Shown here: in pieces, positions 25,753-34,497 of the stretch
Layout: every line of letters starts with the position of its first letter
Position numbering within the stretch: position 1 is the stretch's first letter
Assembly: GCA_023415305.1 (NCBI GenBank)
Contig: JAEZKZ010000110.1
Coordinates: 62,001 to 126,000, forward strand
Length of the DNA: 64,000 nucleotides
Source: Bacillota bacterium
GTDB taxonomy: Bacteria > Bacillota > Clostridia > Acetivibrionales > DSM-1351
Direction: 5' to 3'
Translations under genes and position numbers: made by a program
Notes under the pieces: generated by a model
Seen by the model: the letters and a program-made list of their open reading frames with translations, nothing else
Told to the model about the DNA's origin: nothing
Database searches by the model: none

Positions 25753-27420
25753 ATGCCACAAGTTACTTTTAATCCAGACAATATAACTATATATGTGGAA
25801 CCTGGAACAACTATATTGGAAGCAGCGCGCAGGGCGGGAGTTAATATAGAATCACCCTGCAATGGTACGGGAACATGCGGAAAATGCAAAATATTTATTG
25901 AGCAGTTTGAGCCTGTCGATGCTATTTTGATTAAAAAAGACAGGAAAACGGCTCAAGATAATACATATATCCTTGCCTGTACCTCCTGTATAAACTTGGA
26001 TGTTAAAATTACTGCCAGTCATGTGCAACAAAATAAAACGTTAAAGATATTAAGTCAAGGTAAGAGTTTTGAGGTAGGGCTCAATAGCTTGATAACGAAA
26101 AAATTCGTCAGGAATTCCGGGGGTACCGAAGTATATGCAGGGAATAACCTGATTGCAATTGAAGAAGGTAACCTTGAAGGTAGTAATTTCGGAATTGTAA
26201 TTGATATCGGAACTACAACTTTGGTGGCTTCACTTGTAAATTTGAACACAGGTAAGGAATTATGTACTTCATCAGCCTTGAATCCGCAAGCTTTACATGC
26301 TCAGGATGTTCTATCCAGAATCAAGCTGGCTTCTGAAGAAAATGGGCTTGGAATATTACATTCGGAGCTGATTGAGGAGATAAACAGATTAATTGATGAA
26401 GTAATTTTGGATACTGATATAAAAAAAGAAAGTATTTATGAGATTATTTTCAGCGGTAATACCTGTATGCTGCATTTAGCAGTAGGGGTAAATCCATATT
26501 CACTGGGAAAATACCCATATACTCCTGAGGTAATTGGAGGCAATCATATTAAAGCCGCTGATATTAACATTGGAATTGCCAGAGAAGGATTAGTATATTT
26601 ACCTCCAATCATATCAGCCTATGTTGGAGCAGATATCACCTCAGGTATACTTGCATCACAGTTACATAAGGAAAGTGGAGTAGTTTTGTTCGTTGATATT
26701 GGAACGAATGGGGAGATGGTAATTTGCCGTGATGGTGAGCTAACTGCAACCTCTACTGCAGCGGGGCCGGCATTTGAGGGAATGAATATTACTCATGGAA
26801 TGCGCGCCGACAACGGAGCAATAGAACTGTTTAATATTGAAGGGGATAACAGCCTTAAGGTTAAAACTATCGGTGAAACAGAAGCTGTCGGTATTTGTGG
26901 AAGCGGACTGTTGGACATTGTCGGAGAATTAGTTGCCACTGGGGTTATTAAGAAAAATGGTAAATTTGCCTACCCGGAGGATGAAAATATAAATCCTTTA
27001 CTATCAGAGCGCTTAATACAGCCCGAGAGTAAAACAGTTTTTCAAATTACTGAAAAGGTTGTTCTTTCACAAAATGACGTACGTCAGGTTCAACTGGCAA
27101 AAGGTGCTATACGAGCAGGAATAGAATTTTTGCTTGAAAGTATGGGAGTAATGGCTGAGGAAGTGGACAGAGTACTCATTGCAGGCTCATTCGGATATCA
27201 TTTAAGAGCAAAAAGTTTAATAAACATAGGTCTTTTACCACCACTGTTCGACGGGAAAATAGAATTTATAGGAAATACATCAAAAACCGGAGGTCAGGCA
27301 TTTCTACTTAATAAGGAGTACAGAAGTGAAATGGAACAATTAGTTAAAAACATAGAAGTAATAGAGTTAGCAAATTATAAAAATTTTGACAGGGTATTTG
27401 TCAAATGCCTTGGATTTTAA
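25753..27420 (+). CDS. RACo-type reductive activator of corrinoid protein (2Fe-2S ferredoxin + ASKHA ATPase)
   Basis: A 555-residue activator that re-reduces Co(II) to Co(I) in corrinoid proteins using ATP. Residues 1-85 are a plant-type 2Fe-2S ferredoxin with Cys36, Cys42, Cys45 and Cys76; the C-terminal part (DUF4445) is an ASKHA ATPase with IDIGTTTLVASLV and VDIGTNGEMV phosphate loops. The ATG at 25753 follows AAAGGAG; an upstream in-frame start inside the preceding gene is not needed. Its presence argues that the corrinoid methyltransferase is catalytically active and prone to oxidation. Confidence 0.92.
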   Translation: MPQVTFNPDNITIYVEPGTTILEAARRAGVNIESPCNGTGTCGKCKIFIEQFEPVDAILIKKDRKTAQDNTYILACTSCINLDVKITASHVQQNKTLKILSQGKSFEVGLNSLITKKFVRNSGGTEVYAGNNLIAIEEGNLEGSNFGIVIDIGTTTLVASLVNLNTGKELCTSSALNPQALHAQDVLSRIKLASEENGLGILHSELIEEINRLIDEVILDTDIKKESIYEIIFSGNTCMLHLAVGVNPYSLGKYPYTPEVIGGNHIKAADINIGIAREGLVYLPPIISAYVGADITSGILASQLHKESGVVLFVDIGTNGEMVICRDGELTATSTAAGPAFEGMNITHGMRADNGAIELFNIEGDNSLKVKTIGETEAVGICGSGLLDIVGELVATGVIKKNGKFAYPEDENINPLLSERLIQPESKTVFQITEKVVLSQNDVRQVQLAKGAIRAGIEFLLESMGVMAEEVDRVLIAGSFGYHLRAKSLINIGLLPPLFDGKIEFIGNTSKTGGQAFLLNKEYRSEMEQLVKNIEVIELANYKNFDRVFVKCLGF

Positions 27421-27461
27421 ATAATCACTTAAACCTAAATAAATTTAATAAGAGGAACTGA

Positions 27462-27473
27462 CTAGTCAACTAG
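27462..27473 (+). promoter_or_regulatory. Palindrome CTAGTCAACTAG before the first NifK-like gene
   Basis: A 12-base interrupted palindrome. A related TTAGTTGACTAA (reverse complement TTAGTCAACTAA) stands at 39837-39848 before the nifB-like gene. Possible common operator, based on two sites only. Confidence 0.3.
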
Positions 27474-27538
27474 AGGCCATATTACTCATCTTTATGAGGT
27501 ATGGTTTTTATTTTATTCAAAATTCAGGAGGTAATTTA

Positions 27539-28882
27539 ATGACCACAATTATTGATCGTCCAAGATATTTATGTTCCCTGGGTGGAGCAATATCAACCCT
27601 GAATGCGCTACCAAGAGTAATAACCATTATTCATGCAGCAGCGGGTTGCGGAAGCAATCTTGCCAATGCCCACAATGGTGCTGCAGGATATGCTGGAAGC
27701 GGTTACTGCAGTGGTTTGGCATTACCAAGTACCAATGTATATGAAAATGAAATTATTTTTGGTGGAGAGGAGAGGCTTAAAGAACAGATAGAAAAGACTC
27801 TTGAGGTTGTAGATGGCGACCTGTATTTTGTACTTACCGGGTGTATGGTTGAGATGATAGGAGATGATGTGCAGAGTGTTGCCGATCACTTCAAAAATAA
27901 TGGTGAGCCGGTTTATGCAATAAATACCGGAGGATTCAAGGGGAATTCCTTTAGAGGTTATGATCTGGTACTTCAGGCTTTGTTTAAGGATTATCTCGAA
28001 AAGCATGAAGAAAAGGACGAGAAGCTTATAAATCTATGGGGAGTGGTACCGGTACAGGACGTATTCTGGAAAGGAAATCTTAAAGTACTTAAAAGTCTTA
28101 TTGAAAAAATAGGATATCGTGTTAATACCTTTTTTGGAGAAGGCGAAACACTTGCCGATTTGAAAGCTGCTTCAAAAGCATCATTGAATATTGTCGTTTC
28201 GGATACCTTCGGCATAGAAGCTGCAAAAGTTTTTGAAGAGGTACATAAGGTACCTTATATAAGTGTTCCGTTTCCTGTTGGGGATTATGGCAGCGAAAAT
28301 TTCCTGAATATAGTAGGAACGGCACTGGGAGTTGATGAAGCGTTTAAGTCAAAGATAATTAAAGCGGAAAAAAAGCGATATTACGGATATTTGGAACGGC
28401 TTGCTGATATATACAGTGATATTGATCTGCAAAGATATGCAGTTGTAGTAGGAGATTCAAATTACGCTCAGGCACTGACAAGATACCTGTCTGATGATAT
28501 CGGCTGGCTGCCTGAACTTGTAATCATCACTGATGATAATCTGAGTGATGATGATAGAGCCTTGATTTTAACCAGATTTGAAGACTATGAATCAGGATTG
28601 AAGCCAAAAGTAATTTTCAACACACATACTTCAGGTGTGCTCAAAGAAGTTAATTTCCACAATACTCCAAGTAACGGTGAAAGATATTATAACAGCTTCA
28701 GTCCAGCCTTCATTCTTGGAAGTTCCTTTGAAAGAGATGTTGCTGATAAGTTAGGTGCGGGGCATTTAAGTGTGACATATCCAGTATGTAACAGAGTTGT
28801 GCTTGACAGAGCATATGCAGGCTATGAGGGTGCTTTGCGGCTGACCGAAGATATTTTTGGTGCTCTTGTGGCAAGTAGATAG
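27539..28882 (+). CDS. NifK-like nitrogenase-family subunit, first set
   Basis: A 447-residue beta-type subunit of the nitrogenase superfamily. The three P-cluster cysteines of NifK are in place: Cys12 (RYLCSLGGA), Cys37 (AAAGCGS) and Cys102 (LTGCMVEMIGDDV). It is shorter than NifK of true nitrogenase and lacks the N-terminal extension. The ATG at 27539 follows CAGGAGG; an in-frame ATG 45 bases upstream has no ribosome site. It comes before its alpha partner (K-D order, opposite to the second set). It is placed in the corrinoid operon and has no adjacent nifH. Confidence 0.88.
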   Translation: MTTIIDRPRYLCSLGGAISTLNALPRVITIIHAAAGCGSNLANAHNGAAGYAGSGYCSGLALPSTNVYENEIIFGGEERLKEQIEKTLEVVDGDLYFVLTGCMVEMIGDDVQSVADHFKNNGEPVYAINTGGFKGNSFRGYDLVLQALFKDYLEKHEEKDEKLINLWGVVPVQDVFWKGNLKVLKSLIEKIGYRVNTFFGEGETLADLKAASKASLNIVVSDTFGIEAAKVFEEVHKVPYISVPFPVGDYGSENFLNIVGTALGVDEAFKSKIIKAEKKRYYGYLERLADIYSDIDLQRYAVVVGDSNYAQALTRYLSDDIGWLPELVIITDDNLSDDDRALILTRFEDYESGLKPKVIFNTHTSGVLKEVNFHNTPSNGERYYNSFSPAFILGSSFERDVADKLGAGHLSVTYPVCNRVVLDRAYAGYEGALRLTEDIFGALVASR

Positions 28883-28953
28883 TGAAGGTTGGTTTGAAAT
28901 GCGTCTTTTCAATTAGATTTGTGTAGCTGCTCAGCAGCGGAATGGAGTTTGGG

Positions 28954-30471
28954 ATGAATTATATCAAAGAAAAAACACCACCTGTCAGGGAGGACAGATT
29001 GCAGGCATGTAACGCTTTTGGAGGTTCCTGCTGTGAATTATCGAAATCAGGGAAAAAAGGGTGTTTGAATAAATCCAAGAGAACTTTTGCGCAGACCCAG
29101 GGGTGTCAGTTAAATTTGAGTATGGCAATACTGAATACCTTAAGGGATTCGGTTGTAATAATACACGGACCAATAGGCTGTGGAGGCGCAGGGCTTTCAT
29201 TCGGTGCACTTACCACCCAATATCATAAACTCAGGGATAGTAATGCAAAGGGCTTCATATGGATTAATACAAATCTTGATGAGGCGGATGTTATTAATGG
29301 AGGGGAGCAAAAGCTCAGTGAAGCAATTCTATTAGCTGAAAATGAGTTCAGACCGAGTTCCATCATAATTGTGAACAGTTGTGTACCTGCATTGATCGGC
29401 GATGATGTTGACGGTGTCGTAACTAGGCTGCAGAATGAGGTTGCTGCAAAACTGGTGCCTGTACATTGTGAAGGTTTCAAAACAAAAATAATGGCAAGTG
29501 CTTACGATTCGGCTTATCACGGAATTCTTAGAAATCTGGTAAGAAAACCGGAAGAAAACAATTATTTGATTGAGGATGAGCTTGAGGTCCTGAAGGAAAA
29601 GTACAGAAGGAGCCGTACTGTAAACGTATTGAATGTTTCATCCATGAGCAGAGCGGATGAGCTGGAGCTGGAGAGACTATTAAAGGCTCTGGATCTGAAT
29701 GTAAGATTCCTACCTTGCTTTGCACATCCGAATGATTTTGAACTGGCCACAGAGGCGGCCTTGAATATCAGCATTTGCGCCACTCATGATGATTATTTTG
29801 TTAAGCATCTAAAAGAAAAATATAACATTCCATATATTTTGCATACCATACCGATAGGTATTCGTAATACAAGCAAGTGGCTTCTAGATATTGCTGAATT
29901 TTTTGGAGATACAGAGAGAGCTAAAGGGTTGATTGAGGTTGAGACTCAGGAACTGAATAAGGCGTTGGAACCCTTTCGGAGTCAGCTGAAAGGGAAAAGG
30001 GTACTGCTGTCTGGTGGAGAAATCAGAATTTTAACTACAGCGGAATTGTTTCAGGATATAGGTTTTGAAGTTGTTGGTGTAAGAGGCTACCATTATGATG
30101 AATTTGCCGATCCTTTGATTGAAAGTTTACCGGATAACGATAATATTCTGTTTAATGTTGCCACGGGTCAACCTTTTGAACAGGCTAACCTGCTTGAAGA
30201 GTTAAAACCTGATCTTTATGTAGGCCATTCAGGGATAAATGGCTGGGCAACAAAACAAGGGATTCCGGTATTCCCGATTTTCGTTCAATCAATAAACTAT
30301 ATGGGTTATTCAGGTATGTATGAATTGACAAAAAGAGTATCAAAAGTGCTAAAGAACACTCAATTCAGTAAAAATTTAAAGAATAATATTAAACTCCCGT
30401 ATAAAACGGAATGGTACAGCAAAAATCCATTTAGTTATATTGACAGCAGTTTAGCACTTAAAAATTTATAG
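28954..30471 (+). CDS. NifD-like nitrogenase-family subunit, first set
   Basis: A 505-residue alpha-type subunit. Cys51, Cys76 and Cys143 match the three P-cluster cysteines of NifD, and CATHDDYFVKHLKEKY holds a cysteine at the place of the cofactor ligand Cys275. The HCEGFK segment continues with Met180 and Tyr184 where nitrogenase has Gln191 and His195, and I find no His at the Met-His cofactor position (His442). These are hand alignments. An N-terminal cysteine-rich stretch (five Cys before residue 40) is unusual. ATG 28954 follows GGAG; ATG 28942 is possible. Confidence 0.86.
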   Translation: MNYIKEKTPPVREDRLQACNAFGGSCCELSKSGKKGCLNKSKRTFAQTQGCQLNLSMAILNTLRDSVVIIHGPIGCGGAGLSFGALTTQYHKLRDSNAKGFIWINTNLDEADVINGGEQKLSEAILLAENEFRPSSIIIVNSCVPALIGDDVDGVVTRLQNEVAAKLVPVHCEGFKTKIMASAYDSAYHGILRNLVRKPEENNYLIEDELEVLKEKYRRSRTVNVLNVSSMSRADELELERLLKALDLNVRFLPCFAHPNDFELATEAALNISICATHDDYFVKHLKEKYNIPYILHTIPIGIRNTSKWLLDIAEFFGDTERAKGLIEVETQELNKALEPFRSQLKGKRVLLSGGEIRILTTAELFQDIGFEVVGVRGYHYDEFADPLIESLPDNDNILFNVATGQPFEQANLLEELKPDLYVGHSGINGWATKQGIPVFPIFVQSINYMGYSGMYELTKRVSKVLKNTQFSKNLKNNIKLPYKTEWYSKNPFSYIDSSLALKNL

Positions 30472-30486
30472 GCAGGAGAATACAAA

Positions 30487-31266
30487 ATGAGTTCATTGCT
30501 TAAAAATGTTAACAAAAAACTGGTCAGCTTTTATGCTATAGTTGCGTTCTTTATCTTTTGGGAAGTTGCTGCAGATATGAAATGGATAGATACTCAGTTT
30601 GTTCCGGCACTTTCAACGGTTTTGACCGATTTAGGAAAGCTGATATTGAATGGACAGATTTTCATACACATTGCCACCAGTCTTCAGAGGACATTTCTTG
30701 GCTTCGGGCTGGCTGGCCTGGTTGCCCTACCATTAGGGTTCATACTTGGAGGCTGGTTACCAAAAGTTGCAAAGTTTTTAAACCCATTATTCAAAACCTT
30801 ATCTCAGATAAATGCTTTTACGCTGTTTCCGCTATTTCTCATTTTATTGGGAATTGGGGAAAGCAGTAAAATCGGAGTAATTTTCTGGGCCGCCCTTTGG
30901 CCTATATTGTTTACCACTATGGCTGGTGTACAGCAGATTGATCCTATTTTGATCAAAGCAGCAAGAGCAATGGGAGCTGATGGGTTTAAAATATTTTTTC
31001 GGGTAATATTACCGGGAGCCGCAACAAAGCTGGCAACAGGAATAAAAACAGGAATGACCATGGCTTTCATGATGTTGATTGGAGCAGAAGCTATGGGCTC
31101 GGAAGCAGGGCTTGGATGGCTGATCCAAAACTCCAAGAAGAATTCAAATATACCGCGGGTGTATGTGGGTTTGATAACAATAGCTATAGTAGGGCTTATA
31201 GTATCATATCTTCTTGATTGGCTGGAAAATGAATTAATAACCTGGAAGGAGGGTGTGAAGACATGA
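30487..31266 (+). CDS. ABC transporter permease, sulfonate/taurine/nitrate type (pair 1, A)
   Basis: A 259-residue SsuC/TauC-like membrane protein with about six helices and the EAA coupling loop AARAMGADGFKIFFRVILPG. It begins 15 bases after the NifD-like gene with AGGCAGGAG, so it belongs to the same transcript. It overlaps the next permease gene by four bases, implying a heteromeric channel. Substrate probably an organosulfur anion, by context only. Confidence 0.87.
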   Translation: MSSLLKNVNKKLVSFYAIVAFFIFWEVAADMKWIDTQFVPALSTVLTDLGKLILNGQIFIHIATSLQRTFLGFGLAGLVALPLGFILGGWLPKVAKFLNPLFKTLSQINAFTLFPLFLILLGIGESSKIGVIFWAALWPILFTTMAGVQQIDPILIKAARAMGADGFKIFFRVILPGAATKLATGIKTGMTMAFMMLIGAEAMGSEAGLGWLIQNSKKNSNIPRVYVGLITIAIVGLIVSYLLDWLENELITWKEGVKT

Positions 31267-32060
31267 TAAAATCTTCAGATGCTTTGAAATCTTTTAAGAA
31301 ACTTGCCATAAGCAGCGTATCAATACTACTGTTTATTGCCTTATGGCAGTTTTCGTCAAGCATAGGTGTTTTGAATAAGGCAATAATCCCACAGCCCATT
31401 GATACATTTTATGAATTATACAAAAAAGTTATCAGCGGTACATTTATCTATCATGCTGGTATAAGCTTAAAAAGGGCAGGAATTGGTTTCCTGTATGCAT
31501 TAATCATTGGGACGACAGCCGGATTTTTATTGGGCGGTATTTTTAAATCGGCCTACAAGGTAATTACTCCACTTTTAAGACTTCTTGAAAAGTTAAATCC
31601 TTTCGCATTGTTTCCAATATTCATGATGTTGTTCGGCATTGGTGAAACCTGTAAAGAATTATTGGTTTTTTGGGTAAGTGTATGGCCTGTACTTTTCCAT
31701 ACAATATCAGGAGTGCACGATGTCGAACATCTGATGATTAAATCGGCAAAGGCAATGGGTGCCAATGGCCGGAAACTTTTCCTTCAGGTTATTTTACCTG
31801 CTACAGCACCTGATATATTTACCGGCATAAAGCTGGGAGCTCAAATTGCTTTTTTCATGATTGTTTCTGCTGAGATAGTTGGTTCTACAGCAGGACTTGG
31901 TTGGTTCATATGGATATCCCAGCGAAATTATCAGATTATTTCTTTATATGCTGGAACACTGTTCATCGCAATTCTTGGAATCATCATTAATAAAATATTT
32001 ACAAAACTTGAAGGTAAATTTCTCGTCTGGAAGCAGTCAGCCTTTGATATAGCAGAATAG
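31263..32060 (+). CDS. ABC transporter permease, sulfonate/taurine/nitrate type (pair 1, B)
   Basis: A 265-residue paralog of the preceding permease, with EAA loop SAKAMGANGRKLFLQVILPA. The start ATG lies in the overlap ATGA with the upstream stop. Two permease genes for one transporter is uncommon in the SsuC/TauC group, which usually forms homodimers. No terminator is seen after it; a hairpin leader and the binding-protein gene follow. Confidence 0.87.
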   Translation: MIKSSDALKSFKKLAISSVSILLFIALWQFSSSIGVLNKAIIPQPIDTFYELYKKVISGTFIYHAGISLKRAGIGFLYALIIGTTAGFLLGGIFKSAYKVITPLLRLLEKLNPFALFPIFMMLFGIGETCKELLVFWVSVWPVLFHTISGVHDVEHLMIKSAKAMGANGRKLFLQVILPATAPDIFTGIKLGAQIAFFMIVSAEIVGSTAGLGWFIWISQRNYQIISLYAGTLFIAILGIIINKIFTKLEGKFLVWKQSAFDIAE

Positions 32061-32083
32061 AAAGTACTTTAATAAATTAACGA

Positions 32084-32147
32084 AAAGCCATTACAAGTCT
32101 TTTCATTACTATTTGTGTACGCGCCATGCGCGTAGATTGGAGATAAT
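32084..32147 (+). repeat. ACGCGC hairpin leader, copy 1
   Basis: TACGCGC-CAT-GCGCGTA at 32118-32134 stands just before TTGGAGATAAT. The surrounding 65 bases (including CTTTTCATTAC and TTTGTGTACGCGCC) are almost identical to 59,953-60,017 before cysA. Confidence 0.75.
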
Positions 32148-33296
32148 ATGTCAATAAAAAAGAGTAATTTAAAAGTAATTATCGGTGCCATAATTGCGGT
32201 AGCTCTTGTAGTTGCTGTTATTGCAGGCGCTAAACTTGGGCAGACAAAGAATGCATCCCCGGCAGATGCAATTGGAGGCGTGGAATCCACGAATAATACA
32301 ACTGTTGGTACATCCGGCAATTCTGCAAGTACTTCAAATCAAATAGTAGCGGCTTCAGGAACATCAGCTGCAGAAGCAAAAGATTTGTTTCCGCTTAGAA
32401 CGCATACCAGAAAGGACTGCACACTTGCACCTGTACTGGTGGCAGACAAAAAAGGCTTCTTTGCGGAAGAGGGTCTGAAACTGGTATTCACAGGAGAGTT
32501 AACCGATGCCGAGGTGCTACCGTCAATACTGAACGGCAACAATGATTTTGCAGACTCCCATCCAAACGGGTTGGCTCTTAAGATAAACGGAGGTGCAAGA
32601 GTAATAGGCGTGGAGCGTTCAATTATAGAGCCATCAGCAGATAAAGATATAAGGCTGCGTCATATGTGGTATTATACAAACACGAAATCCGGTGTAAAAG
32701 CCTGGGCGGATCTTAAGAACTACAAGATTGGAGAAAAAATAAAAGTCGGAGGCTGGCCTAACTCCTGCGAAGATTTGATTGCAAACACTGTATTTGATAA
32801 TCTGGGTATTCCAAGGGACCGTTTTGAATGGATAACCTTTGAAACAGACCTTGAGAGAGTACAGGCTCTTAAGCAAGGGCTTATAGATGTTACAATGGTT
32901 CATCCCCCGTTCTATGATGCTGCAGAAGAAGCAGGGCTTGTAAAAATCGGTGATTCATCAGATGCTGGGCTTGGTGAAGCAGCGGGTGCATATCTATACT
33001 ATTTCTCGATTGATTTTGTAGAAAAACATCCTGAGCAGATAAAAGGTTTTGTACGCGCAATGATTAAGGCACAAAAATGGGCTAATGCCAACACAGAGCA
33101 GACTGCCAAATGGACTGGTGAATTCATAGGCATGGAGGTTAAGGGAAACCACTACTATTCCGAGACCTCAAAAATTAATGAAGTTTCCATAAAACCTTGG
33201 ATTGATGACCTGTTGAAAAACGGAATTCTCAAGCAGGGAGACTTGGGCTCAAAGGTAACAGACGTTATAACTCATGAATTTGAAGTAGATGAATAA
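32148..33296 (+). CDS. ABC transporter substrate-binding protein, NMT1/SsuA-like (set 1)
   Basis: A 382-residue binding protein. An N-terminal hydrophobic segment (AIIAVALVVAVIAGAKLG) anchors or exports it, but there is no lipobox cysteine, unlike the other binding proteins here. A Ser/Thr/Asn-rich linker (residues about 40-80) leads to the SsuA/NMT1 fold: LVADKKGFFAEEGLKLVF, NDFADSHPNG, VGGWPNSCEDL. It belongs with the two permeases upstream and the ATPase downstream. The ligand pocket cannot be assigned from sequence; sulfonates, sulfinates or thioethers are all plausible. Confidence 0.85.
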   Translation: MSIKKSNLKVIIGAIIAVALVVAVIAGAKLGQTKNASPADAIGGVESTNNTTVGTSGNSASTSNQIVAASGTSAAEAKDLFPLRTHTRKDCTLAPVLVADKKGFFAEEGLKLVFTGELTDAEVLPSILNGNNDFADSHPNGLALKINGGARVIGVERSIIEPSADKDIRLRHMWYYTNTKSGVKAWADLKNYKIGEKIKVGGWPNSCEDLIANTVFDNLGIPRDRFEWITFETDLERVQALKQGLIDVTMVHPPFYDAAEEAGLVKIGDSSDAGLGEAAGAYLYYFSIDFVEKHPEQIKGFVRAMIKAQKWANANTEQTAKWTGEFIGMEVKGNHYYSETSKINEVSIKPWIDDLLKNGILKQGDLGSKVTDVITHEFEVDE

Positions 33297-33373
33297 GTTG
33301 ATCAATTCAGTCCGGCAAAGTTTAAAAGCCGAAAATTATGCAAAAAAATCTTATAAGTGAAGGAGAATTAAAA

Positions 33374-34276
33374 ATGCCTATAGACATAAAAAACATTCGA
33401 ACAGACGAACTTTCATCAACTGGGTTACCCGAAAAGATCGTTGTGAAAAATGTTGCAAAAGTGTTCCACATTAAAAATCGAAATGAAAGCAGTAATAAGG
33501 AATTCATTGCTATTAAGAATGTCAATTTATCTGTACGTAAGGGAGAATTCCTGTCGATTGTAGGTCCCAGCGGATGTGGTAAATCAACTCTGCTAGACAT
33601 GATTGCTGGGCTGTCACATCAGAACTCCGGAGAAATATATATCGATGATAAGCTGATTACAGGTCCGGCTCTGGACAGGGGAATTGTATTACAAGGTTAT
33701 GCTCTTTTTCCCTGGAGAACAGTTCAGAAAAATGTTGAATTTGGACTTGAATCAAAAAAGGTTCCAAAGAGTGAACGAGAAAAAATCAGTTTGGAGTTTA
33801 TAAATCTTGTGGGCTTAAATGGTTTTGAAGACCGATATCCCTATGAACTGTCAGGCGGTATGAGGCAAAGAGTTGCTATAGCTCGTGCATTGGCCTATGA
33901 TCCTGATGTTCTTTTAATGGATGAGCCCTTTGCTGCCGTTGATGCCCAAACAAGAGAAGTTCTACAGGATGAGCTGTTGAGAATATGGGAAAAGACCCAT
34001 AAAACCATAATATTTGTAACCCACAGCATTGATGAAGCTGTAGGTCTCTCCGACAGAGTCGCTGTTATGTCTGCAAATCCCGGTACTATAAAAGAGGTAA
34101 TTGAAATAAAACTTCCAAGGCCCCGCAGGATCGGTGATGTAAGATCAACAGCGGATTTCAGCTGGATATCCCATAGAATATGGGAACTACTGCAAAATGG
34201 TCAATCGGAAGATAAGGTTCAGAAAATAGAGAGTAAAAATGTAGCAGACGAGATTTCCCTTACAGCGGCATTATGA
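33374..34276 (+). CDS. ABC transporter ATP-binding protein, SsuB/TauB type
   Basis: A 300-residue ATPase: Walker A GPSGCGKSTLL, Q-loop LQGYALFPWRTV, signature LSGGMRQRVAIARALA, Walker B VLLMDEPFAAVD and switch VTHSIDEAV. A 40-residue N-terminal extension precedes the ABC core. ATG 33374 follows AAGGAGAATT. It is the only ATPase between 30 and 45 kb, so it must serve both permease pairs (30,487/31,263 and 34,498/35,461) unless the second uses one elsewhere. Confidence 0.9.
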   Translation: MPIDIKNIRTDELSSTGLPEKIVVKNVAKVFHIKNRNESSNKEFIAIKNVNLSVRKGEFLSIVGPSGCGKSTLLDMIAGLSHQNSGEIYIDDKLITGPALDRGIVLQGYALFPWRTVQKNVEFGLESKKVPKSEREKISLEFINLVGLNGFEDRYPYELSGGMRQRVAIARALAYDPDVLLMDEPFAAVDAQTREVLQDELLRIWEKTHKTIIFVTHSIDEAVGLSDRVAVMSANPGTIKEVIEIKLPRPRRIGDVRSTADFSWISHRIWELLQNGQSEDKVQKIESKNVADEISLTAAL

Positions 34277-34497
34277 GGAGGCTAGCTTGAAAGACTTCGC
34301 TAATGCTCGTCTTCCAAACAAACCTGTGAATTTATGGCCGTTCGAAATATTCAAAGTATTGTAAATATATAAGTATTTACAAGTACTTTGAAAGCGCACA
34401 TGGCCAATTAACCTCCTTTATTCGCCTTACAGCGGACATTGGAGAGTACAAATTTCAATACTGTTTTGTGGCCGCTATACGGCTCATGGAGGTTAAT
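34277..34497 (+). repeat. Composite structured leader element, copy 3 (before permease pair 2)
   Basis: Shares about 130 bases with copy 1, from CTTGAAAGACTTCGC through the long hairpin to CCAATTAACCTCC (ATTAACCTCC at 34407-34416). That sequence is exactly complementary to the ribosome site GGAGGTTAAT at 34488-34497. GCCG-CTATA-CGGC lies shortly before the ribosome site. It also contains a 25-codon TTG frame (34287-34364) that starts with the same KDFANARLPN as copy 1. Confidence 0.7.
34287..34364 (+). CDS. Possible leader peptide in repeat copy 3
   Basis: TTG start behind GAGGAGG encodes KDFANARLPNKPVNLWPF and seven further residues before TAA. The first ten residues equal those of the frame at 20,002. 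May be an untranslated part of a structured RNA. Confidence 0.22.
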   Translation: MKDFANARLPNKPVNLWPFEIFKVL

